Source: an uncultured Ruminococcus sp. (GTDB taxonomy: Bacteria; Bacillota; Clostridia; Oscillospirales; Ruminococcaceae). Taken from it: a stretch of 16,570 bases of DNA. Location of the stretch: assembly GCA_900541495.1 (NCBI GenBank), contig UQKC01000050.1, positions 1 through 16,570 of the forward strand. The letters run 5' to 3'. Positions 1 through 6,809 of this stretch are shown here, piece by piece. Positions within the stretch are counted from its first letter, which is position 1; each line of letters starts with the position of its first letter. Both the position numbers and the translations under genes were made by a program. The notes under the pieces are model-generated. The model saw only the letters and a program-made list of their open reading frames with translations. It did no database searches and had not been told where the DNA came from.

Positions 1-1
1 C

Positions 2-325
2 GGTATTCTTTCCCGCCGCCGTGAATTTGCTGTGCTTCAGGCTGTAGGAATGACGGGAAAGCAGCTGAAAAAGATGCTTGTGTATGAGGGGCTTTTCTAT
101 GCTCTCGGAGCGGCATTGTCCGCACTGCTGCTGAGTATGATATTAAGTCCGCTCATTGCAGGTCTGCTTGAGAGTATGTTCTGGTTCTTCAGCTACAAAT
201 TCACCGTTCTTCCGATACTTATAACAGTGCCGTTTTTCACAGTGCTTGGCATTGTTCTGCCGCTGATAACGTACGGTTTTGCTTCAAAAAGATCGATAGT
301 TGAAAGACTTAGAGAAAGTGATTGA
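2..325 (+). CDS. FtsX-family ABC transporter permease, C-terminal end (5' truncated by window)
   Basis: The reading frame is open from base 2, so the gene begins upstream of the window; only about 107 residues are visible. The stretch reading SRRREFAVLQAVGMT is the conserved juxtamembrane segment that precedes the penultimate helix in FtsX/MacB-type permeases (SilsRRrEFavLqavGmt). Two hydrophobic helices follow (roughly MLVYEGLFYALGAALSALLL and FTVLPILITVPFFTVLGIVL), and the tail SIVERLRES is typical of the family end (sives LRe). These permeases work with an ABC ATPase in export of peptides, lipoproteins or antibiotics, or in signalling; the partner gene would lie to the left. The GTG at 32 is an internal codon, not the start. 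The identity of the family is fairly secure; substrate cannot be told. Confidence 0.8.
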   Translation, partial: GILSRRREFAVLQAVGMTGKQLKKMLVYEGLFYALGAALSALLLSMILSPLIAGLLESMFWFFSYKFTVLPILITVPFFTVLGIVLPLITYGFASKRSIVERLRESD

Positions 326-333
326 TACTATGC

Positions 334-362
334 TTGAAATCCCGACAGAAATGTGCTAAAAT
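334..362 (+). promoter_or_regulatory. Sigma-A type promoter for the amidase gene
   Basis: TTGAAA (334-339), a 17-bp spacer, and TAAAAT (357-362) lie just after the permease stop and about 32 bp before the amidase start. This suggests the amidase is transcribed independently, although no clear terminator separates it from the permease gene. Confidence 0.6.
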
Positions 363-394
363 GATTACATAAAGAAGAAAGGCGGCACAGCATT

Positions 395-1192
395 ATGCGC
401 ATAGCTCTGATACAGATGTCAAACTCGGGAGATATTGCTTCAAACCTTGAAAAGAGCATACGCTCGATAAAAACTGCGGCTGAACACGATGCGGAGCTTG
501 TTTTGTTCCCCGAAGTTCAGCTGACGGAATTCTTTCCGCAGTATCCGAAGCAGGACGTAAAAAAATATGAAATTTCCCTTGATTCCGCAATAGTAAAGTC
601 ATTCTGCGATGCCTGCCGCGAGAATGGCATTATAGCAGTGCCGAATATTTATCTTAACGAAAACGGCAAGGCTTACGATGCAAGTATCCTTATCGGAAAG
701 GACGGTTCGGTCGGGGGCATACAGAAAATGGTGCACATTGCGCAGGCTGACAAATTCTTCGAGCAGGATTATTACACTCCGTCCGATGACGGGTTCAAGG
801 TTTTTGATACGGAATTCGGCAGGATAGGCATTGTTGTCTGTTTCGACAGGCACTATCCCGAAAGTATCCGCACCGAAGCTTTAATGGGTGCTGACCTTAT
901 ACTTATACCGACCGTGAACACGAAAGCTGAGCCGTCCGAGATGTTCGAGTGGGAGCTTCGGGTACAGGCGTTCCAGAACAGCGTTGCGATAGCAATGTGC
1001 AACCGTGTCGGCACGGAGGGCGAAATGGATTTTTCGGGCGAATCGATAGTTGTCGGCGCGAACGGTGAGGTCATAGCAAAGGCTTCCGACAATGAAGAAA
1101 TTCTTTATGCTGAGATCGATATGAAACGCTCGGCGGAGATCAGAAACAGCCGACCTTACACACAGCTCAGAAGAACGGAATTTTACAGATAA
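395..1192 (+). CDS. Carbon-nitrogen hydrolase (nitrilase superfamily amidase)
   Basis: A 265-residue cytoplasmic protein of the nitrilase superfamily, which hydrolyses non-peptide C-N bonds (amides, N-carbamoyl groups) through a Glu-Lys-Cys triad. The triad is visible: E40 in LVLFPEVQLTEFF, K111 in GGIQKMVHI, and C149 in IGIVVCFDRHYPES. Length is normal for the family (about 260-300). The sequence around the cysteine resembles N-carbamoylputrescine amidase/beta-ureidopropionase-like branches, but the substrate is not determined; polyamine synthesis is a possibility and no neighbouring polyamine gene supports it. The ATG at 395 is preceded by a GAAAGGCGG ribosome binding site ending about 10 bp upstream. 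It ends in a terminator shared with the convergent apt gene. Confidence 0.85.
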   Translation: MRIALIQMSNSGDIASNLEKSIRSIKTAAEHDAELVLFPEVQLTEFFPQYPKQDVKKYEISLDSAIVKSFCDACRENGIIAVPNIYLNENGKAYDASILIGKDGSVGGIQKMVHIAQADKFFEQDYYTPSDDGFKVFDTEFGRIGIVVCFDRHYPESIRTEALMGADLILIPTVNTKAEPSEMFEWELRVQAFQNSVAIAMCNRVGTEGEMDFSGESIVVGANGEVIAKASDNEEILYAEIDMKRSAEIRNSRPYTQLRRTEFYR

Positions 1193-1235
1193 AAAAAGTG
1201 TTTCCGAAGAATTGACCTCGGAAACACTTTTTTTT
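1191..1235. terminator. Bidirectional intrinsic terminator between amidase and apt
   Basis: Arms of 17 bp (1191-1207, with core AAGTGTTTCCGA, and 1218-1234/5, TCGGAAACACTT) surround a 10-nt loop. An A-tract on the left and a T-tract on the right make it work in both directions, so it ends both the + strand amidase and the - strand permease-apt operon. It overlaps both stop codons. Confidence 0.9.
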
Positions 1236-1758
1236 ACTCGCCCTCATAATTTACAATAGAACGAACATCGTATTTTTTGAGCTTTTCCCTGCCATTTAAG
1301 TCAGTAAGCTCGATAAGGCAGACTATTCTTACGACCTCTGCGCCGAGCTGTTCAACAAGCTTTGCCGCCGCTTCAAGAGTTCCGCCCGTTGCGATAAGAT
1401 CATCAATGATAACTACTTTATCGCCTTTTTTCAGCGAGTCGGTGTGAATTTCGACCTCGGCTTTTCCGTATTCAAGTTCATACTCTGCGGAAACCGTTGC
1501 TCTCGGGAGCTTGCCTTTTTTACGAACGGGAACAAAGCTCTTTTTCTTTGCATAAGCAACGGGTGCGCCGAACAGAAATCCTCTCGCTTCAAGTCCGAGG
1601 ACAGCGTCAAACTTGATATCGTCAAGCTGTTTCAGCATTTCATCTACAGCCGCCGAGAAGCCCTCTCCGCTCTGCAAAAGTGACGTTACATCGCGGAAAA
1701 TTATGCCCTTTGCAGGGAAATCGGGGATATTCGTTATATATTTTTTAAGTTCTTCCAA
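1234..1758 (-). CDS. apt: Adenine phosphoribosyltransferase
   Basis: Converts adenine and PRPP to AMP plus pyrophosphate in purine salvage, in the cytoplasm. The 174-residue length is normal for Apt. Visible motifs: IPDFPAKGIIFRDVT near the N-terminus (Apt signature), GLEARGFLFG (about residues 55-64, base-binding region), and the PRPP-binding loop VVIIDDLIATGGT (115-127). The start is a TTG at 1758: it gives the usual Apt N-terminus and follows a GGGAGGG ribosome binding site at the normal distance; no ATG is available. It lies 18 bp downstream of the purine permease gene on the same strand, so the two form an operon that imports and then traps purine bases. It shares a terminator with the convergent amidase gene. 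Confidence 0.95.
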   Translation of the reverse strand: MEELKKYITNIPDFPAKGIIFRDVTSLLQSGEGFSAAVDEMLKQLDDIKFDAVLGLEARGFLFGAPVAYAKKKSFVPVRKKGKLPRATVSAEYELEYGKAEVEIHTDSLKKGDKVVIIDDLIATGGTLEAAAKLVEQLGAEVVRIVCLIELTDLNGREKLKKYDVRSIVNYEGE

Positions 1759-1776
1759 TTCAGACCCTCCCAGACA

Positions 1777-3135
1777 TTAAAGGAATACATATTTCAGCAC
1801 GAACAATACCGCAAGCACATACATAAGCGGATTTATCTGCTTTGCTTTGCCGCAGACGAGGTTTATAACAACATAAGAGATGATGCCAATAGCGATACCC
1901 TCGGAAATGCTGTAGAAAAGCGGCATTGCGAGGATACAGAGGTATGCGGGAATAGCCGTTGTGTAGTTGGTTTCGTCCATTTTAAGCTCCGTAATTGTGG
2001 AGAACATAAGGAAGCCTACAATGATAAGTGCAGGAGCGGTCGCAAAGGACGGAATAGCGATAAAAATAGGTGCAAGGAACATTGAAAGCAGGAAAAGCAC
2101 CGATGTTGTGAGCGCTGTAAGACCCGTTCTGCCGCCTGCCGCAACACCTGCCGAGGATTCAACGAAAGTGGTGGTTGTGGAAGTACCGAGAACTGCGCCT
2201 GCGGAAGTTGCAACTGCGTCAGCCATAAGCGCAGGCTTTATCGCAGGAAGCTTGCCGTCCTTGTCGAGCATATTTGCCTTTGTGCTTACGCCGATTATCG
2301 TTCCAAGCGTATCGAAAAGGTCAACAAAAAGGAACGAGAATACAACTGCGATGAAGTTGAAGATACCTACAGAGCTGAAATCAACATTGAAGCACTGTCC
2401 GAATGTTTCACCGAGCTTGGAGAAATCGGTCATTGCAAATGTCGGGAACAGCGAAAAATAGCTCACGCCGTCGGGAACGTAGATACCGATAAGCTGGCAT
2501 ATCATTCCGAGTATCCATGTTCCGAAAACGCCGATAAGTATTGAACCCTTGACTTTCTTGATATAAAGCACAGCGGTTATCATCAAACCAATAACGGAAA
2601 GCAGTGCGCATATACCCGAGGTCGTAAAGTTCTCACGGAAATCAACGAGCGATACAAGCGTTGCCGAATCCACGGCAAGTCCTGCATTCTGCAAGCCGAT
2701 AAATGCGATAAAAAGACCGATTCCGACCGATACCGCACGTTTCAACTGCAATGGAATACAGTTAAAAATGCTCTCACGGACTTTCGTAAGCGAAAGCACA
2801 ATGAAGATAACGCCCTCGATAAATACCGCAAGCAGTGCAACCTGCCACGGATAACCCATTATTCCGCAGACAGTATATGCAAAGTAAGCGTTAAGACCCA
2901 TTCCTGCCGAAAGTGCAAACGGAAGATTTGCCGCGAATGCCATAATGAGCGTTCCGAGGAAAGACGCAAGGCAGGTCGCAAGCAGTACAGCCGTGCTGTC
3001 CATTCCTGCCGCTGACAGAATGTTCGGGTTTACCGCAAGGATATATGCCATTGTTACAAAGGTCGTAATACCTGCCGCGATCTCTGTTTTGACCGTGGTG
3101 TTGTTTTCTTTTAGTTTGAAAAGTTTTTCAAACAT
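1777..3135 (-). CDS. NCS2-family purine (adenine/guanine/hypoxanthine) permease, AzgA/PbuG-like
   Basis: A 452-residue polytopic membrane protein that should import purine bases by proton symport. Family marks are the N-terminal TEIAAGITTFVTMAYILAVN, the segment FALSAGMGLNAYFAYTVC, VDLFDTLGTIIGVSTKANM in the middle, and GTSTTTTFVESSAGVAAGGRTGLTAL, all typical of the AzgA/PbuG/PbuO branch and not the uracil/xanthine branch. About a dozen hydrophobic segments are visible. A GTG at 3144 also opens the frame, but it overlaps the ribosome binding site AAGGAG (3144-3149); the ATG at 3135 sits 8 nt downstream of that site, so I chose it. Downstream apt supports purine-base transport. The leader is only about 55 nt and carries no room for a purine riboswitch. 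Exact base specificity is inferred from family only. Confidence 0.92.
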   Translation of the reverse strand: MFEKLFKLKENNTTVKTEIAAGITTFVTMAYILAVNPNILSAAGMDSTAVLLATCLASFLGTLIMAFAANLPFALSAGMGLNAYFAYTVCGIMGYPWQVALLAVFIEGVIFIVLSLTKVRESIFNCIPLQLKRAVSVGIGLFIAFIGLQNAGLAVDSATLVSLVDFRENFTTSGICALLSVIGLMITAVLYIKKVKGSILIGVFGTWILGMICQLIGIYVPDGVSYFSLFPTFAMTDFSKLGETFGQCFNVDFSSVGIFNFIAVVFSFLFVDLFDTLGTIIGVSTKANMLDKDGKLPAIKPALMADAVATSAGAVLGTSTTTTFVESSAGVAAGGRTGLTALTTSVLFLLSMFLAPIFIAIPSFATAPALIIVGFLMFSTITELKMDETNYTTAIPAYLCILAMPLFYSISEGIAIGIISYVVINLVCGKAKQINPLMYVLAVLFVLKYVFL

Positions 3136-3197
3136 TGTTTTCACTCCTTATTTTTCGGCATAAACTCTCCCTCAAATTTTGCCGTTCTTATGATATA

Positions 3198-3227
3198 ATT
3201 ATACATCATAATCACGCCGTTAGTCAA
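3198..3227 (-). promoter_or_regulatory. Promoter of the purine permease-apt operon
   Basis: On the minus strand: TTGACT (3222-3227), an 18-bp spacer, and a perfect TATAAT (3198-3203). The start of transcription should fall near 3191, about 55 nt before the permease ATG. The intervening region to the divergent promoter at 3336 shows no other clear structure. Confidence 0.75.
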
Positions 3228-3335
3228 CAAAATAGCTCACGCTTCGGCATAATGCGGAAAAAGTTTATCATTGCTTTAAACAATGCTCACAAACGCCGCT
3301 TTAACGCAGTGGACAGTTTTGTTCCGAAAAAATCA

Positions 3336-3364
3336 TTGACAAAGTATAAACGCAAGTGTATAAT
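3336..3364 (+). promoter_or_regulatory. Consensus promoter of the DUF1697 gene
   Basis: TTGACA (3336-3341), exactly 17 bp, TATAAT (3359-3364): a perfect sigma-A consensus about 31 bp before the gene start. Confidence 0.85.
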
Positions 3365-3395
3365 TTAAGGCAAAACAGACATTAGAGGTTACAAA

Positions 3396-3932
3396 ATGAA
3401 AAGATACATTGCTTTGCTCCGAGGAATAAACATCAGCGGCAAGAATAAAATCGTTATGGATGAACTGAAAACAGCTTTTGAAAAGCTCGGCTTCACCGAC
3501 GTAAAAACGCATCTCAACAGCGGAAATGTCATTTTCTCCGCAGAAAAAAGCTTCACCTCGGACGAAATAAAAGAGATGATAAGCGAAAGCTTCGGTGTTC
3601 AGACCGAGGTCTGCGTTACCGACAGCGAAAAGGTCGCCGACATTCTGCAAAACGCTCCCGACTGGTGGGGAACGGCTGACAAAGACATTTACGACAACCT
3701 TATCTTCGTATTGCCGACTATGACAGCGGAGAAAATTGCCGCCAAAATCGGCGAGCCGTCCGAAAAACTTGAAAAGATATTCATATACAAGGACGTTATC
3801 TTCTGGTCGTTTGACAGAAAAAATTACGCAAAGGCAAACTGGTGGAAAAAGACAGCAAGCGCAGGCATCGGCGAATTTCTCACCATACGAACCGCCAACA
3901 CGGTAAGGAAAATTTCCGCGCTTTGCGGCTGA
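3396..3932 (+). CDS. DUF1697 family protein
   Basis: A 178-residue cytoplasmic protein. The N-terminus RYIALLRGINISGKNKIVMDEL followed by LGFTDVKTHLNSGNVIFS is the hallmark of the DUF1697 family (consensus ALLRGINvgGkNkv.M.eLr...LGf.nV.TylqSGNvvF), whose molecular function is not established. Length matches the family (about 175-185). The start ATG follows AGAGG (3384-3388) by 7 nt. The next gene begins 17 nt after the stop, so the two may be co-transcribed from the promoter at 3336. No membrane segment or signal peptide is present. Family assignment is secure; no function is claimed. Confidence 0.88.
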   Translation: MKRYIALLRGINISGKNKIVMDELKTAFEKLGFTDVKTHLNSGNVIFSAEKSFTSDEIKEMISESFGVQTEVCVTDSEKVADILQNAPDWWGTADKDIYDNLIFVLPTMTAEKIAAKIGEPSEKLEKIFIYKDVIFWSFDRKNYAKANWWKKTASAGIGEFLTIRTANTVRKISALCG

Positions 3933-3949
3933 CAAAAACGGAGAACTTT

Positions 3950-4518
3950 ATGCAGTTCAGTAAGCTTTTTAAAATCATTGCCGTTGTCACGGCGGTGCTC
4001 GCGCCGGTATTTTTTATCCTTTACAAAGCGTATCTTTCCACACTTTGGTTCTCGCTGACAATCACATTCGCAACGATGTTTTATCATTTCGCAATGCGGC
4101 TCACTGTTGGGACGATCGTCGATCATTTTACCAAAGACGGGATAAACACGCAAAGCAGGTGGTTCTGTGAAACGAAGCTTGAAAAGAAGCTGTACAAGCT
4201 TCTGCGAGTGAAAAAGTGGAAGCTCTTTGTCCCGACTTGGCAGCCGCAAAAATTTTCGCTCGAACACAATGATATGAAAAAGATCATAGAAAATATGTGT
4301 GCGGCGGAGATGATTCACGAACTGATAATCCTGCTCGGATATGCTTCGCTGTTATTCAGCTTTTTTTACGCCAGACCAAAAGGTATGTCTTTATCTTCGT
4401 GATAACTGCATTTTTCGCAGGACTTTGCGATACTTTTTTCGTTATTCTGCAAAGATACAACCGCCCGAGAATGGTTAGGCTTTATAAAAATAACGAAGCC
4501 GAAAAACAACGGCTTTGA
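3950..4518 (+). pseudogene. CrtO-like (glycosyl-4,4'-diaponeurosporenoate acyltransferase family) membrane protein gene, frameshifted
   Basis: From the ATG at 3950 (GGAG at 3940-3943) the frame runs 150 residues to a stop at 4402: two N-terminal hydrophobic helices, then LYKLLRVKKWKLFVPTWQPQ and NMCAAEMIHELIILLGY, which match the family pattern of a KWK motif followed by an E..H-containing helix. The frame ends abruptly in ARPKGMSLSS. The missing C-terminus is found in the -1 frame, running to 4518: a last helix (VFIFVITAFFAGLCDTFFVI) followed by LQRYNRPRMVRLYK, the family's conserved QRYNRPR end. A one-base loss in the T7 run at 4361-4367 would explain the switch; joined, the product is about 189 residues. 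It is either a recent pseudogene, a sequencing/assembly indel, or, less likely, recoding. Despite the family name, similar proteins in Clostridia need not act on carotenoids. Confidence 0.65.
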
Positions 4519-4596
4519 CATATCATAATTCTATCGCCGATCCTGCCGAAAGGCTTGATCTATATATTCATATTTTACATTAAAGGAGAACGCTGT

Positions 4597-4635
4597 TTGA
4601 AGAAAAACAACACCTTGGAGATTGTATTAGGCTGA
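4597..4635 (+). CDS. Possible 12-codon leader peptide upstream of the GNAT gene
   Basis: A TTG at 4597 follows AGGAG (4584-4588) by 8 nt, good spacing, and opens a frame encoding MKKNNTLEIVLG and a TGA at 4633. The stop is immediately followed by a hairpin (4637-4671). This resembles leader peptides of translational attenuators, but it could equally be the decayed 5' end of a lost gene. No homology is known to me. Confidence 0.3.
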   Translation: MKKNNTLEIVLG

Positions 4636-4636
4636 C

Positions 4637-4671
4637 GGAGGTTTGACCAATACATTTTCCGCCAAACCTCC
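4637..4671 (+). promoter_or_regulatory. Hairpin with SD-like and anti-SD-like arms before the GNAT gene
   Basis: Perfect 9-bp arms GGAGGTTTG (4637-4645) and CAAACCTCC (4663-4671) with a 17-nt loop. No T-tract follows, so it is not an ordinary terminator. The CCTCC of the right arm is complementary both to GGAGG in the left arm and to the GNAT ribosome binding site (GGAGG at 4696-4700), allowing two mutually exclusive pairings. Confidence 0.5.
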
Positions 4672-4708
4672 CGGAACCGCAGTCAACGATCATCAGGAGG
4701 ATTAAATA

Positions 4709-5335
4709 ATGAATAAAAATGACTATATCATTCGCTTGGAAAACAACAACGAACACCGTGAGGTCGAGAACCTTGTAAGAGAATCATTCTGGAACGTCTA
4801 CCGTCCCGGCTGTATGGAGCATTATGTGCTTCATCAACTGCGAAACGACCCTGCTTTCGTCCCCGAGCTTGACTTTGTTATGGAAAAGGACGGAAAGCTC
4901 ATCGGTCAGAATATGTTTATGATGGCGTTCATCACCGCAGACGACGGCAGAGATATCCCGATAATGACAATGGGACCGATATGTATTTCGCCCGAATTCA
5001 AGCGCAAAGGCTACGGCAAAAAACTGCTCGACTATTCGCTTGAAAAGGCGGCAGAACTCGGCGCAGGTGCGCTCTGCTTCGAGGGAAACATCGACTTTTA
5101 CGGCAAGAGCGGCTTCACTTATGCAAGGGAGTTCGGTATCCGCTATCACGGTCTGCCCGAGGGTGCGGACGATTCGTTCTTCCTCTGCAAAGAGCTTAAA
5201 ACGGGATATCTTGACGGCATAACGGGCGTTTACACTCCGCCGCAGGGTTACTTCGTTGACGAATCCGAAACGGAAGAATTCGACAAGCTTTTTCCGCCAA
5301 AGGAGAAGCTTAAACTTCCGGGTCAGTTATTCTGA
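4709..5335 (+). CDS. GNAT family N-acetyltransferase
   Basis: A 208-residue soluble protein expected to transfer an acetyl group from acetyl-CoA to an amine. The acetyl-CoA pyrophosphate-binding motif is visible as RKGYGKK (about residues 99-105) after the strand MTMGPICISPEF, followed by the alpha helix LLDYSLEKAAELGA and the C-terminal motif FYGKSGFTYAREFGI, which is typical of the YhbS-like GNAT branch. The substrate is unknown. The start ATG has an excellent AGGAGG (4695-4700) 8 nt upstream. It stands alone: a disrupted gene lies upstream and a convergent CapA gene downstream. The 190-bp gap before it contains a possible leader peptide and a hairpin able to compete for its ribosome binding site. 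Confidence 0.88.
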   Translation: MNKNDYIIRLENNNEHREVENLVRESFWNVYRPGCMEHYVLHQLRNDPAFVPELDFVMEKDGKLIGQNMFMMAFITADDGRDIPIMTMGPICISPEFKRKGYGKKLLDYSLEKAAELGAGALCFEGNIDFYGKSGFTYAREFGIRYHGLPEGADDSFFLCKELKTGYLDGITGVYTPPQGYFVDESETEEFDKLFPPKEKLKLPGQLF

Positions 5336-5353
5336 TCTTTCCAAATGAACAGC

Positions 5354-5386
5354 AACAGCCGCAGGCGTTTTTGTCTGCGGCTGTTT
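5354..5386. terminator. Intrinsic terminator between GNAT and capA-like genes
   Basis: Perfect 11-bp arms AACAGCCGCAG (5354-5364) and CTGCGGCTGTT (5375-5385) around a 10-nt loop, followed by TTTGTGTTATT. It should end GNAT transcription; on the minus strand the downstream T content is weaker, but its place just after the capA-like stop suggests use in both directions. Confidence 0.75.
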
Positions 5387-5389
5387 GTG

Positions 5390-6616
5390 TTATTCTGTTA
5401 TGTTTTTTCCTAAAAATTCGGGTGAAACGGTTTCATTGATAACGCTGTCGATATAGTCCATATCAAAACGATACGAAGAGTTTATACCGTGGCTTTTTGC
5501 AAGCTCATCGCTGTACTGCGAATAAAAATAAACGCGGTTGTTGGAATACCTTGCATCATAATGCTGTATTGTCGGAAGAAGCGAAACATCGGTTATGTAC
5601 GGCTCGCCGTCATCGTATCGGTCAACGTAGAAATCAAGCACACCGCCGATGAGATTTCTCGGCTTTGACTGCGCCGAAACGAAGTTGCCGAGCGAATATG
5701 CACAGAGCATTTTTCCGCCGTCCTCGCGCTCTATCCACTCGATGTCGCGAAGAACGTGCGGATGAGTTCCGATGATAACATCTGCACCTGCATCGGCAAG
5801 CTTTTTCGCCGTGCTTCGCTGGATATCGGAAATAACGCTTGAATCCTCAACACCCCAGTGGAGCGAAACTATGCAGAGGTCGGATATTTCTTTTGCTTTT
5901 TTTATGTCGCTCACCATTCCGTCAACATCGTTCGCATCGCCTATGACAAGCTCCGAATCGGCAGGAAGCTTCAGACCGTTAAGAAATTCCGTATAGGAAA
6001 GGAACGAGAACGTCACGCCCTGCTCGGTAAGCGTTCGGATATTTTCTTTGTCCTCGACATTGCGGTATGCGCCGAGGACAACAGCCTCGGGGTGCGAATC
6101 CCAATAATCAAGGCAAGCCGAAAGTCCGCTTGCGTCCTTGTCGAGAACATGATTGTTCGCCATTGTGAAAACGTCAAAGCCGATTTTTATCATATAGTCG
6201 CCGAGCGCTTTCGGGCTGTTGAACCTCGGATAGGTGGACGGCTTGACCGTATCATTGCAGATAAGCGTTTCCTGATTGAGTATCGCTATATCGGCACTTT
6301 CGATATAATCATCAACATTGTCATATTCATAAGCAAAGTCGTAGCCATTGCCGTTTGCACGGTGCGCCGCCTGCTCGTAAAGACTGCTGTGGATAAGGTT
6401 GTCTCCTGCCGCCGCGATGTGTATATGCGAAGTCAGCTGCGGTTCATACACGGTTTCGGCGGTCGTTGTTTCGGCAGTTTCGGCAGTTGTTTCTTCCGAT
6501 ACTATATCGGTGCGAATCGTAGCTTCGGCAGGAACGGCATCTTCGACCTTTGAACAGCCCGAAGCAAATAATACCGAAACGGCAAGCAATAACGAACTTA
6601 CTTTATGTATTTTCAT
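5390..6616 (-). CDS. CapA/PgsA-family lipoprotein (poly-gamma-glutamate capsule-type metallophosphoesterase fold)
   Basis: A 408-residue predicted lipoprotein. Residues 1-21 are a lipoprotein signal peptide with lipobox FASGC (C21 would be lipidated), followed by a Thr/Glu/Ala-rich linker (about 40-58), then the CapA domain, a metallophosphoesterase-like fold. Conserved motifs are GDNLIH (71-76), NQET (114-117), MANNHVLD (152-159), SLHWG (251-255) and GTHPHV (283-288). CapA/PgsA proteins take part in poly-gamma-glutamate synthesis or anchoring, but no capB/capC genes are here, so this is a stand-alone CapA homologue of uncertain role on the outer face of the membrane. A TTG at 6631 also opens the frame but overlaps the ribosome binding site GAGGGG (6624-6629); the ATG at 6616 lies 7 nt after that site and starts a normal signal peptide. 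Confidence 0.88.
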   Translation of the reverse strand: MKIHKVSSLLLAVSVLFASGCSKVEDAVPAEATIRTDIVSEETTAETAETTTAETVYEPQLTSHIHIAAAGDNLIHSSLYEQAAHRANGNGYDFAYEYDNVDDYIESADIAILNQETLICNDTVKPSTYPRFNSPKALGDYMIKIGFDVFTMANNHVLDKDASGLSACLDYWDSHPEAVVLGAYRNVEDKENIRTLTEQGVTFSFLSYTEFLNGLKLPADSELVIGDANDVDGMVSDIKKAKEISDLCIVSLHWGVEDSSVISDIQRSTAKKLADAGADVIIGTHPHVLRDIEWIEREDGGKMLCAYSLGNFVSAQSKPRNLIGGVLDFYVDRYDDGEPYITDVSLLPTIQHYDARYSNNRVYFYSQYSDELAKSHGINSSYRFDMDYIDSVINETVSPEFLGKNITE

Positions 6617-6669
6617 TTTGTTACCCCTCAAAAAAGAAATTGAAAGTTTGTCGAAATATTGTTTCCATA

Positions 6670-6698
6670 ATTATAGTAAATTTTCGTCAAAAAATCAA
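6670..6698 (-). promoter_or_regulatory. Promoter of the capA-like gene
   Basis: On the minus strand: TTGATT (6693-6698), 17-bp spacer, perfect TATAAT (6670-6675), about 54 bp before the ATG. A second candidate -35, TTGACG, lies within the spacer but is only 9 bp from the -10 and is not usable. Confidence 0.7.
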
Positions 6699-6745
6699 GC
6701 ATTTCTTCAAAAAAATGTACTTCAAAGCAAAAATATTTAAAAAAC

Positions 6746-6759
6746 CGAACAAAGGTTCT
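6746..6759. promoter_or_regulatory. LexA/DinR-type SOS box upstream of the Y-family polymerase gene
   Basis: CGAACAAAGGTTCT contains a perfect GAAC-N4-GTTC palindrome (6747-6758), the core of the Gram-positive SOS box (CGAAC-N4-GTTCG). It overlaps the first base of the -35 element, a position where bound LexA would block RNA polymerase. A further half-site CGAAC lies in the promoter spacer (6769-6773). A DNA-damage polymerase gene directly downstream makes this the expected regulator. Confidence 0.85.
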
Positions 6760-6787
6760 TGCAAAAATCGAACATATATGCTATAAT
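6759..6787 (+). promoter_or_regulatory. Promoter of the polymerase-yolD operon
   Basis: TTGCAA (6759-6764), 17-bp spacer, perfect TATAAT (6782-6787). The leader is only about 16 nt before the ATG. Confidence 0.8.
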
Positions 6788-6809
6788 ATAAAGCAAAGGA
6801 AGTGAGAGA

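Noticed and set aside
3150..3200. A purine riboswitch before the purine permease operon
   Set aside because: The predicted leader is only about 55 nt and shows no purine aptamer core or terminator.
3333..3935. 200-residue minus-strand ORF opposite the DUF1697 gene
   Set aside because: It is a codon-bias shadow: the plus-strand frame has a consensus promoter, ribosome binding site and recognised family motifs.
3842..3949. Upstream extension of the CrtO-like frame into the DUF1697 gene
   Set aside because: The extension is highly basic, unlike the family, and lies inside another gene; the ATG at 3950 has a ribosome binding site and begins the membrane helix.
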